NCBI GenBank assembly: GCA_051660685.1
Contig: JBOFQB010000017.1
Span: forward strand, 1 to 14,412
Length of the DNA stretch: 14,412 nt
From: JAVBSX01 sp051660685
GTDB lineage: Bacteria > Planctomycetota > Planctomycetia > Pirellulales > Thermoguttaceae
Direction: 5' to 3'
The notes beneath the pieces are model-generated. The model worked only from the letters and a program-made list of their open reading frames with translations, searched no databases and had not been told where the DNA came from. Below, piece by piece: positions 6,745 through 13,531 of this stretch (positions are counted from its first letter, which is position 1; every line of letters starts with the position of its first letter). A program made the translations under genes and the position numbers.

Positions 6745-8773
6745 GCTTCCCCCCCTCCCGTTGTTGCAATTTCTTTGCTGTTGACATTTTCATGGGATAA
6801 AATTTTGAGGCGGAAAACTGCACGTCTTTGGAACAGACAACCAGTTCAACACCGCCGATATGAATGCTCCTGCCGGGTTCCAGCGTTCGGATACCGCTGG
6901 CATCGGTGTACCGTATTTCGCTTCCATGAACGCTGAACTCGCCCGCTTTTTCAGGAACATCGGGAATGAAAATCGTATCATACTTGCCGGAACCGAGCGT
7001 AACGGTTTGGGAACCGAGATTGACCTGAGTGAAATCTCGCGGGTCGTACAGCACCATCAACCACACGTTGCGGTAAAATAATTCGACAAAGCCAATCATA
7101 AACCCGATACACGCACCCAAGATGGTTGCACCGACAATTCGTCCCGGCATCTCACCGAAGTAGGCAAATAGGGCAAACCCGATGACACCAAGCAGACCAC
7201 CTACAGAACCGCCGATGAGTGCTTTTTTACGGTCGAGATTGGCGATGTAAAAGGACATACCAAGAGCAAGTATTGCGCCCAGCACCACCCATCCTACAAG
7301 ACGACCTGCGAACACCCACTGCACAATATCGTAAGCGGTGTTACCTGTGAAACCGGCGGCAATGCCTCCCACAACGGCTCCGATAAGAAGTATCACCAGT
7401 TGCGATTGCTCAATCATCGGTTTGCGCATCAGGTGATTTTGTACCATGACGATACAAACCGCCATCCCGAAACACAGAAGAACGGACCAAAGAATCACTT
7501 GCAGAAGCGGTGGTAAATATGCTTTCTGGATAACCAATTTGTCCGGCATTTTGCGGTCATAAACGGACTCGTGCCGGTAATTCGTCTCTAACACTAAAAC
7601 CGATAAAGCCGTCGAATTAACAACTCCGGCTGAATGTCCATCATTCGGCGGTGTCCAACTGCCATTAGCATTTTGATTTTCTACAAGCATTGAGCAAACA
7701 TTTTCATCCCATTTTGCCCAACGCTCGCCGCCGAAGTGGTGCAATGTTTGTGAAACGTAATACCAATAATACGAATCAGGTCCTCTAAAATTCGGGAATT
7801 GGTTCGGCTCATAAAGATACTTGACACCGGCAATAAGACGCGGATCGTTCTGTTCCCATCCCAGCAGTATTCGGCACAGTAGTCCTTCGGCAACCATTGC
7901 ATTACTTGAAAAATAACCCGATGTATAACCATATTTACTACCATTGTCGAATTGAACGGAATCAAGAAAATGTCTTACGTTATCGAAGCAGTGTTCCGGC
8001 ACGTCAAGACCAGCGGCACGGGCAGAAAAAAGGGCAATGACGACCCAGCCGGTTACAGATAAATCGCTGTCGCTGTTCGGCGTATATCGCCAACCGCCAC
8101 TTCGGGATTGAGCTTTCACTAAAAAATCAACTGATTTCTGCGCCGCATTACGAAGGGTCGGGTCTTCGTTATAAACATATTTAGGTTTCGGTTTAGACCA
8201 ACGAAACATATCTGTCCAACTTTTTTTATGGGGAACTTCGGTTTTGATTTTGCTCATTGCCAAGTGTTCGGCAAGCGCGATAGCGCAGATGGCATGAGAG
8301 TAAAGTTGAGTACCGCCCTGGAAGCAACCGGTATTCATGTCTTGCTTTTCAAGAAGATATTGCCACGCTTTTATCAAAGATGGTTTATAACTCGCAAAAA
8401 TAGGTTCTTCTGTTGTCGTTGAAACACCATATCCTTGAAACGCGAGTGCCGCTAACGCCGTTGCCGCAACTTCATTGCTGCCCATTTCCCACGAACCATC
8501 TTTACGCTGTGTTTCGGAAAAATACGTCAATGCTCTTCGGACGGCATCATCGTTCGGATTGTTCTTCTTGTCTTTATCTCGATGAATATGTTTTGTCCGC
8601 AGAGCAAAACTGATAACGGATTGCTGTTGAGACAAAGCATTTTCGGCAGTTGTTTCAACGGAATAAGTCCGAAACAGCATCGGTTCGGCGAGAATTGCTG
8701 CGAGGAAGCATCCGAGACCGGCGGCAAGCAGGAATATGAGAGGTTTCTTTGCGTTTGTGAAAAATGAAGTCAT
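6737..8773 (-). CDS. Membrane protein: α/α-toroid (prenyltransferase/squalene-oxidase repeat) domain with C-terminal FHA-like tail
   Basis: The product has 678 residues. A basic N-terminus and membrane helix (about 10-30) are followed by an extracytoplasmic region (about 70-400) with repeated helix pairs and QW-like motifs: QRKDGSWEM (89-97), DMNTGCFQG (145-153), QSRSGGWRY (222-230), NANGSWTPP (368-376). This is the toroid fold of squalene cyclases and prenyltransferases. I see no DxDD cyclase acid motif, so a binding or structural role is more likely than cyclisation. About five helices follow (421-447, 457-475, 488-510, 517-540, 545-575), several glycine-rich, and then a cytoplasmic FHA-like domain (about 583-648). 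Scaffold and tail match the VWA protein, and residues 642-674 are identical to it. FHA phosphothreonine-binding residues are not conserved. It starts 21 nt after the small ORF with no clear ribosome binding site, and its stop overlaps the J-like gene. Confidence 0.8.
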   Translation of the reverse strand: MTSFFTNAKKPLIFLLAAGLGCFLAAILAEPMLFRTYSVETTAENALSQQQSVISFALRTKHIHRDKDKKNNPNDDAVRRALTYFSETQRKDGSWEMGSNEVAATALAALAFQGYGVSTTTEEPIFASYKPSLIKAWQYLLEKQDMNTGCFQGGTQLYSHAICAIALAEHLAMSKIKTEVPHKKSWTDMFRWSKPKPKYVYNEDPTLRNAAQKSVDFLVKAQSRSGGWRYTPNSDSDLSVTGWVVIALFSARAAGLDVPEHCFDNVRHFLDSVQFDNGSKYGYTSGYFSSNAMVAEGLLCRILLGWEQNDPRLIAGVKYLYEPNQFPNFRGPDSYYWYYVSQTLHHFGGERWAKWDENVCSMLVENQNANGSWTPPNDGHSAGVVNSTALSVLVLETNYRHESVYDRKMPDKLVIQKAYLPPLLQVILWSVLLCFGMAVCIVMVQNHLMRKPMIEQSQLVILLIGAVVGGIAAGFTGNTAYDIVQWVFAGRLVGWVVLGAILALGMSFYIANLDRKKALIGGSVGGLLGVIGFALFAYFGEMPGRIVGATILGACIGFMIGFVELFYRNVWLMVLYDPRDFTQVNLGSQTVTLGSGKYDTIFIPDVPEKAGEFSVHGSEIRYTDASGIRTLEPGRSIHIGGVELVVCSKDVQFSASKFYPMKMSTAKKLQQREGGKHD
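6754..6847. repeat. Copy 1 of a near-identical 94-nt segment in the 3' ends of the two sensor genes
   Basis: This stretch in the 3' end of the toroid gene matches 9071-9164 in the VWA gene with 2 differences that I can count in 94 nt, in the same orientation and ungapped at an offset of 2317. A second block, 6951-7020 against 9268-9337, has 3 differences in 70 nt at the same offset. Conservation extends to silent positions. Confidence 0.85.
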
Positions 8774-8794
8774 GGTGTTTTGGCTTTTCGGCGG

Positions 8795-9061
8795 TCATAC
8801 CGGCGACGGTTTTGTGTCGGAAACCATCAAGCCGGTAAGAGACTCGGCGAGATGTTTCCGTTGGGGTTTGTTCTTGAACAGGGGCGCGAGGAACTCATCC
8901 AACGCACCAATGATGATTCTTGGTGGTGTAATGATTGGCATGGACATCCTTTTCCGGGCGAGTGGAACTTTTTCCAGCGGTCTCCCAGCCGCTTTTGGAC
9001 TCCGTGATACCACATCAAAACCAATTTGGCAAAAGTTTAGGTCAATGTTATTGTCAGTCAT
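8795..9061 (-). CDS. Small ORF of unknown function (88 codons), possibly a gene remnant
   Basis: The ATG at 9061 overlaps the VWA gene stop by 8 nt (ATGACTGA), and the ORF begins MTDNNI, exactly as the 1004-residue J-like gene begins after the toroid gene. It fills the gap between the two sensor genes and ends 21 nt before the toroid start. Beyond the sixth residue I see no similarity to the J-like protein. The rest is basic, with a proline-rich stretch and a short hydrophobic patch (IITPPRIIIGALDEFLAPLF), but no signal peptide, clear membrane helix or known motif. A competing frame of 65 codons is open across most of the same stretch. It could be a real small coupled gene or the decayed start of a duplicated J-like gene. 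I give no function. Confidence 0.4.
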   Translation of the reverse strand: MTDNNIDLNFCQIGFDVVSRSPKAAGRPLEKVPLARKRMSMPIITPPRIIIGALDEFLAPLFKNKPQRKHLAESLTGLMVSDTKPSPV

Positions 9062-10667
9062 TATCCCTCCCCTCCCGTTGTTGCAATTTCTTCGCTGTTG
9101 ACATTTTCATGGGATAAAATTTGGAGGCGGAAAACTGCACGTCTTTGGAACAGACAACCAGTTCGACGGGACCGATCTGGAGACGACCACCTGCGGCCAA
9201 TGATTGCGTTCCGTGTACATCGGTATAACAAATGGTGTCCCCAACAACATGAAACCGTCCCGCTTGTTCAGGGACATCGGGAATGAAAATGGTATCATAC
9301 TTGCCGGAACCGAGTGTAACGGTTTGGGAACCGAGATTCACCTGAGTGATATTGCGGGGATCGTAAACGACCATCAGCCAGACATTTCGGTAAAAGGTTT
9401 CGACAAAGGCGACGAGCAGGCCAATGGCGGCTCCTAGAATGAACGCTCCGAGCCAACGCCCCCCCATTTCACCGAGAAGAAAAGCCATCACCCAATATCC
9501 TATGACCCCCAGGAAGCCGCCCAGTGCCCCAAACTGCCATGCTTTTGCCGCGTTCAAATTCGGAATGAAAAAGAGCGTTCCCCGTGCAAGCAACGCCCCC
9601 AAAATCGTCCAAGCAACTAATCGGGCCAATTCGCCTAATCGGATCATGCCAAACACCGAATAGGTCAACTGTCCCGCACCTCCGGCGACGAAACCGGCGA
9701 GAAGGGATGCAATCGCAACAGCGATAATCTGCTCGGTCGGAAATAACGGTTTTCGCAGAAAATGGTTTTGCGCCGCGATCAAGGTCAATGCCATTCCGAA
9801 ACAGAGCAAACCGGACCAAAGGACCGCTTGAATCAGATTCCAGATACGGCTGAACTCTTCTCGATCACCGGATTGCTTGCCCGTCAGCAAATTGCCCTGA
9901 GAAGGTGCGATTTTCTCGATTTCCTGTTCCACCTTCTTAAACGTATCCGCAATGTTCTGGTCACTCGTCATAAAAACCCGGGACGCATCCCCGGTCATCT
10001 GTGTCAGATAATTTTTATCCCCATCCATTGTCGCAACCGCAAATAAAAGGATTCCTTTTTCACGCAATTCCTGCGCTTTTTGAAGGGCAGAGGCCTGGTC
10101 GCTATTGGCACCATCTGTGAAAAACAACACGATTTTGGAAACACTTTGCTCTGGTATTGGCATTCGGTTTCTTCTTTTGACCGCATCCCGGTTATTCTGC
10201 TCCCCTATTTTTTCGTTGATTTCCCGAACCCGTTTTTCGGCATCACTGACATCGGGATCATTTTGGAAAATATCGATAGAATGTTGTAACGGAAGAGTAA
10301 AGCTCGTACCTCCTCCATCGTAGTAGGAATCAATCGCGGCAAGAACCTGAGATTTATCGCGTGAAAGAGGCAATTGAATTCGAGACGAACTTGAGAATAC
10401 GACGAGACCGATTTTTTCTTTTTCCAAATCGCGCTTGTTGACAAAATTCTTGGCCGCCTGTTTCACATCATTACGTTTCTGCCCACTCATACTCTGCGAG
10501 TCATCAAAGGTCAGACAAAACACGGGGGCAGGTGCAGGAGGAGGTGAATACCGTAAGGGAGGTCTAATGAACAGAGGCTCAGCGATAATGGCGGCGATGA
10601 GGCAACCCAATCCGGCGACGAGGGCGAAAATAATCGGTTTTTTCGTGTTGCTCAAAAACGGTTTCAT
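9054..10667 (-). CDS. Membrane protein: von Willebrand factor A domain with C-terminal FHA-like tail
   Basis: The product has 537 residues. A basic N-terminus and membrane helix (about 11-30) are followed by a proline-rich spacer and a VWA domain (about 49-245) with a complete metal-ion-dependent adhesion site: DDSQS (D55, S57, S59), T121 in GGGTS and D185 in FTDGA. It should therefore bind a divalent metal and a protein ligand. A charged insert lies at about 138-172. About five membrane helices follow (275-299, 313-340, 349-368, 378-399, 403-425), glycine-rich as in other FHA-linked membrane proteins, and then an FHA-like domain (about 442-508). With a cytoplasmic N-terminus, the VWA domain faces outside the cytoplasm and the tail inside. 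Canonical FHA phosphopeptide-contact residues are not evident. It is the first gene of the operon after the terminator. The ATG has no strong Shine-Dalgarno sequence but sits directly before the anchor helix. Confidence 0.87.
   Translation of the reverse strand: MKPFLSNTKKPIIFALVAGLGCLIAAIIAEPLFIRPPLRYSPPPAPAPVFCLTFDDSQSMSGQKRNDVKQAAKNFVNKRDLEKEKIGLVVFSSSSRIQLPLSRDKSQVLAAIDSYYDGGGTSFTLPLQHSIDIFQNDPDVSDAEKRVREINEKIGEQNNRDAVKRRNRMPIPEQSVSKIVLFFTDGANSDQASALQKAQELREKGILLFAVATMDGDKNYLTQMTGDASRVFMTSDQNIADTFKKVEQEIEKIAPSQGNLLTGKQSGDREEFSRIWNLIQAVLWSGLLCFGMALTLIAAQNHFLRKPLFPTEQIIAVAIASLLAGFVAGGAGQLTYSVFGMIRLGELARLVAWTILGALLARGTLFFIPNLNAAKAWQFGALGGFLGVIGYWVMAFLLGEMGGRWLGAFILGAAIGLLVAFVETFYRNVWLMVVYDPRNITQVNLGSQTVTLGSGKYDTIFIPDVPEQAGRFHVVGDTICYTDVHGTQSLAAGGRLQIGPVELVVCSKDVQFSASKFYPMKMSTAKKLQQREGRDND
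9071..9164. repeat. Copy 2 of the near-identical 94-nt segment
   Basis: Partner of 6754-6847, in the 3' end of the VWA gene. It encodes the shared C-terminal residues from about VELVVCSKD through STAKKLQQREG. Confidence 0.85.
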
Positions 10668-10719
10668 GATGTTGAATATCGGTCAAAATAAAAATAGATG
10701 TATACGTCCCCGTTTAGCC

Positions 10720-10736
10720 GCGATACAACGTATCGC
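10720..10736. repeat. Inverted repeat in the leader before the VWA gene
   Basis: GCGATAC and GTATCGC form a perfect 7-bp stem with a 3-nt loop. The right arm is also in reach of ATACG at about 10743-10747, giving overlapping inverted repeats. It lies between the Hsp70-1 terminator and the VWA start, where the operon promoter should be, so it is a candidate operator or leader hairpin. I cannot assign -35/-10 boxes with confidence: TTGTAT and TATACA at 18-nt spacing on the minus strand are only a weak match. Confidence 0.4.
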
Positions 10737-10752
10737 CGCGTAATACGATTTC

Positions 10753-10785
10753 AAAAGACGCGCAGAACCAATGTTCCGCGCGTCT
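10753..10785 (-). terminator. Intrinsic terminator after Hsp70-1
   Basis: Two 13-nt arms (10756-10768 and 10773-10785) pair with one mismatch around a 4-nt loop. The stem is GC-rich and is followed on the minus strand by TTTTG. It lies 18 nt after the Hsp70-1 stop. On the plus strand no T-run follows, so it acts in the minus direction. It separates the grpE/Hsp70-1 unit from the membrane-protein operon, although the short T-run may allow some readthrough. Confidence 0.8.
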
Positions 10786-10803
10786 GAGAGGATCGACGCA
10801 ATA

Positions 10804-12459
10804 CTACTCCACGAGAAGATCACGTTGTTTGACAAGAGCCTCCTCGAACTCCTCTTCCGACATGACTCCTTCCGCCTTGAAATTGGCCGTTACCTTCTTT
10901 CCATGCGTTTTGTCCAACCCAAGTAATGTTAAACTCCCCTGTTCATTCAACTTAAAAGTAATTTCAATCGGCGATTTCGTCGGCAAATTACCATCGAGCT
11001 TGAAAACCGCCTGCCCCAGTTCGTCACTCATCTCAAGCGGCGCATCGGTTGCTGATTCATTATTCATAAAAACAATTAAATCAATTTCATCCGCATTCGG
11101 TCCTGCCGTTCCAAAGGTTTGACTCCCCTCCGTCGGGACGGGAGTCTGCTTGACAATCAGGTTGCGGACAATCGGTTGACCATTTTTCAAGGCTCGAATT
11201 CCATAACTCTTTGTTGCAACTTTTTTCAACTTTGTTGTGACCGCCAAAAGAATCTCATCCTCCGTCTTCCCGGTTTCTTCAGCAACCACTTCGATAATCT
11301 TTTCCTGCTCCTCCAATGTCATCTCGTCAAAATTCTTGTCTCCTGCATTGACCGCAAGGGTGAGTAAATTAATTTCCCCAGCTTTTGCCGCACCTTTTGC
11401 AACGGCTTCGTCAACGTCAAATTCGACGGGTGTGATACCGAGCGACTGACTGTAACGGGCAGCGATTTTGTCCTTGATCTGCGGCATTCGGGTTGAACCA
11501 CCGACAAGCAAAAAGGCATCAATTTTGGTTATGCCCTTTGTTTTTGCCTCTTCAAGCACCTTGTCCGTCAACGCAAAGGTCTGCTCGAGCAAGTCTTCCG
11601 TCATGGAATCAAATTTTTCTCGGGTCAGTTCCGCAACCGCCTTTTCACCATCAAAGGAAATGCGGCGTGTGATTTTATCCCGATTGGAAAGTGTTTTTTT
11701 ATCCGTTTCCGCATTGAATCGCAGATCATACGCCATTTCTTGGTCCGCCAGTACATCCGATGAACTGGCGGTCTGACCCTGGTATTCCGTAATAAAAAAT
11801 TGGACGATCCGATCATCCCAGTCTTTTCCACCCAACTGATGATTCCCTTCGGTACAGATGATACTGATTTCATTTTTATCGGGATTATCACCAATACTGA
11901 CAACGGTTACATCAAACGTTCCTCCACCAAGATCGTACACAATGACGTTTTTCCCTTTCGCGTCCTCATTCAGTCCATAATTGATCGCCGCTGCAACCGG
12001 TTCATCCAGAATTTCAATCACATTGAGACCGGCAAGCATCCCCGCCTGTCGGGTTCGCTCCCGTTCCAGATCACCGAAATAGGCTGGACAGGTGATGACG
12101 ACATCCTTGACATCATGTTCACCCGTTTTTTGGGCATCACCGGCAAGACGCCGTAAAATCTGGGCCGAAATTTCTTCCGGCTTGTACGATTGATCGCCCA
12201 CTGAAAACGTCCAGTCCTTGTCGCTCATCTGACGCTTGACAAAATCAATGACGCGACTGGGATCGGTTTTAGCCGATTCTTTGGCGATCTTTCCGACAAT
12301 CACATTGTCCCCGGACTCGAAGAAAACAACCGAGGGTGTTACTCGATCATTGTCCGAATTCGTAATAATCTCAGCTTTGCCATGTTCGTTGACAAAGGCA
12401 ATCGCCGAGTACGTTGTTCCAAGGTCAATACCATAAACACGTTGGGAAGGGGTAGACAT
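10804..12459 (-). CDS. Hsp70-family chaperone, short form without lid (Hsp70-1)
   Basis: The product has 551 residues. The ATPase domain is complete: IDLGTT (11-16), the lysine in FVKRQMS (K75), DEPVAAAINYG with the catalytic glutamate (E153), VYDLGGGTFD (174-183), VGGSTRMPQI (319-328) and DEAVAKGAA (350-358). About 50 acidic helical residues (roughly 362-415) stand where canonical DnaK has its short hydrophobic linker. The β-type substrate-binding part (about 416-530) is recognisable, for example LNEQGSLTLLGLD, but the chain ends soon after where the lid would begin, against about 638 residues in E. coli DnaK. The ATG has an AAAGGA ribosome binding site 6 nt upstream. It follows grpE by 105 nt and precedes a terminator, so grpE and this gene may form one unit. 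It is an Hsp70 paralogue, probably specialised, and I would not call it the housekeeping dnaK. Confidence 0.94.
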   Translation of the reverse strand: MSTPSQRVYGIDLGTTYSAIAFVNEHGKAEIITNSDNDRVTPSVVFFESGDNVIVGKIAKESAKTDPSRVIDFVKRQMSDKDWTFSVGDQSYKPEEISAQILRRLAGDAQKTGEHDVKDVVITCPAYFGDLERERTRQAGMLAGLNVIEILDEPVAAAINYGLNEDAKGKNVIVYDLGGGTFDVTVVSIGDNPDKNEISIICTEGNHQLGGKDWDDRIVQFFITEYQGQTASSSDVLADQEMAYDLRFNAETDKKTLSNRDKITRRISFDGEKAVAELTREKFDSMTEDLLEQTFALTDKVLEEAKTKGITKIDAFLLVGGSTRMPQIKDKIAARYSQSLGITPVEFDVDEAVAKGAAKAGEINLLTLAVNAGDKNFDEMTLEEQEKIIEVVAEETGKTEDEILLAVTTKLKKVATKSYGIRALKNGQPIVRNLIVKQTPVPTEGSQTFGTAGPNADEIDLIVFMNNESATDAPLEMSDELGQAVFKLDGNLPTKSPIEITFKLNEQGSLTLLGLDKTHGKKVTANFKAEGVMSEEEFEEALVKQRDLLVE

Positions 12460-12465
12460 TGTTAT

Positions 12466-12471
12466 TCCTTT
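12466..12471 (-). promoter_or_regulatory. Ribosome binding site of Hsp70-1
   Basis: AAAGGA on the minus strand, 6 nt before the ATG at 12459. It fixes the start and contrasts with Hsp70-2, which has none. Confidence 0.65.
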
Positions 12472-12564
12472 GGGTTAAAGGGTTGAAAATAAACTGACAT
12501 AGACTGTAACAGTAAGTTGTAAGGACCTGTTTTGATTGGTTGATTGCAATACGATAATGGAGAA

Positions 12565-13320
12565 TCAATCAGGTTTGTTCACACCTTCAAAAAGGTAAAC
12601 TTCGACAAGTTCCGGGCGGACGATCAGTCCTTCTTCCAGAACATAACCGGGACGAAGGGAAGATGTAACAAGTTTATTGAGGTTGGGATCAGGGGTAGGA
12701 ACCGTTTTGAGGGACCGTTGACGTTTCGGATCAAATTTTGTAAGGGGTTCACTGTGATAATGCTCGACGTTAAATTTTTCCGTCAGCATGTCCTGCAAAC
12801 TATTCGTAATATCACGATAGGAACGAAGTAATTTTGTAAAATTGGTTGCCGAAAATTCCACTTTTTCAAAAAAGGCGATCTGCTTGGACGCATCATCAAT
12901 CTGTTCGATGACGGCAAGAACCAATGACTGCTGAAATTTCCGAATAATCCCCTGCTTGTACTCCTGCGTCTCGTTGTACAACTTGTCAATCTGCCCCTGT
13001 TTCGTCGCATCATATTTCAATTTGCTCTCAAAATCTTTCGTCATCTGGAGCATCAGTTGTTTCAGTTCCAGCAAAATCGGTTCAGGTCCTCCCGGTTCTT
13101 TGTTTTCGACGGTTTCAACAGTACCTTGCATGAGGATTGGTTCTTTCTCCTGAGTCGGTGTATCGGGTTGACAACAGGGTCCCTCGGGAAGGGGGTGATC
13201 TGGGGATACCGATTCAGAGGGATACGGATTGTCCGTCGAATCGGAATTGCCAAATAGGTCGTTTTTCGGCATAACGACCGGTTCGTTGGCGTGAGGACTC
13301 ATGGCAAAAAAATTAAGCAT
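12565..13320 (-). CDS. grpE: Divergent GrpE-type nucleotide exchange factor
   Basis: The product has 251 residues from the ATG at 13320. A disordered, proline-rich and acidic N-terminus (about 1-80) is followed by a long helix or coiled coil (about 81-150; ILLELKQLMLQMTKDFESK) and a C-terminal β-domain with the GrpE signature: LRPGYVLEEGLIVRPELVEV (222-241). FDPKRQRSLKTVPTPDPN (196-213) corresponds to the usual fdp..H.a....... segment, but the family's common histidine is replaced. GrpE releases ADP from Hsp70, and Hsp70-1 starts 105 nt downstream. I chose 13320 because GGGAG lies 7 nt upstream. An in-frame ATG at 13422 has no support and would place the leader hairpin inside the gene; 13302 is another possibility. 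Lineage-specific divergence is strong, but the signature makes the family call good. Confidence 0.85.
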   Translation of the reverse strand: MLNFFAMSPHANEPVVMPKNDLFGNSDSTDNPYPSESVSPDHPLPEGPCCQPDTPTQEKEPILMQGTVETVENKEPGGPEPILLELKQLMLQMTKDFESKLKYDATKQGQIDKLYNETQEYKQGIIRKFQQSLVLAVIEQIDDASKQIAFFEKVEFSATNFTKLLRSYRDITNSLQDMLTEKFNVEHYHSEPLTKFDPKRQRSLKTVPTPDPNLNKLVTSSLRPGYVLEEGLIVRPELVEVYLFEGVNKPD

Positions 13321-13327
13321 CGTATTT

Positions 13328-13332
13328 CTCCC
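13328..13332 (-). promoter_or_regulatory. Ribosome binding site that sets the grpE start
   Basis: GGGAG on the minus strand, 7 nt before the ATG at 13320. It supports this start over the longer in-frame start at 13422. Confidence 0.55.
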
Positions 13333-13355
13333 AAATTGATTTGAAAAAGGCAGCG

Positions 13356-13386
13356 AAAAAAAGGCATGAACTCTCACAGAGTTCAT
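13356..13386 (-). terminator. Hairpin with T-run in the grpE leader (terminator or attenuator)
   Basis: ATGAACTCT and AGAGTTCAT (13366-13374 and 13378-13386) are perfect 9-bp arms around a 3-nt loop. On the minus strand the stem is followed after GCC by seven T. It sits in the gap between the WYL gene and grpE, 36 nt before the grpE start. It could end the WYL transcript or attenuate grpE. The stem has only three G/C pairs, so termination may be weak. It does not match the CIRCE heat-shock operator. Confidence 0.5.
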
Positions 13387-13531
13387 CCAAACATGTGGAG
13401 AACTTCTTTCCTCCTTTGTCATTTAAGGTCGTCAGACCAGTGATACGCCATCAAAAATAACCTATCGAATGTACGTTTATAAAATGTGTCATTTCATTTA
13501 TCCCCCCGTCCCACACCACAACCACGCTCAA

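Noticed and set aside
6737..8773. Toroid protein as a functional squalene-hopene cyclase
   Set aside because: QW-like repeats are present but I see no DxDD acid motif, and the domain is shorter than a cyclase and flanked by sensor-type membrane segments.
8827..9024. Alternative 65-codon frame in the gap between the sensor genes
   Set aside because: It begins with TTG without a ribosome binding site, and has no overlap coupling, unlike the 88-codon frame.
12503..12513. Palindrome ACTGT-A-ACAGT in the Hsp70-1 leader
   Set aside because: Only 5-bp arms and no associated promoter pattern, so it is likely to be chance.
13366..13386. CIRCE heat-shock operator before grpE
   Set aside because: The arms are ATGAACTCT/AGAGTTCAT with a 3-nt spacer; CIRCE is TTAGCACTC-N9-GAGTGCTAA.
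13321..13422. A longer grpE start at 13422 adding 34 residues
   Set aside because: No ribosome binding site precedes it, the added residues contain the perfect hairpin and T-run, and GGGAG is well placed before 13320.
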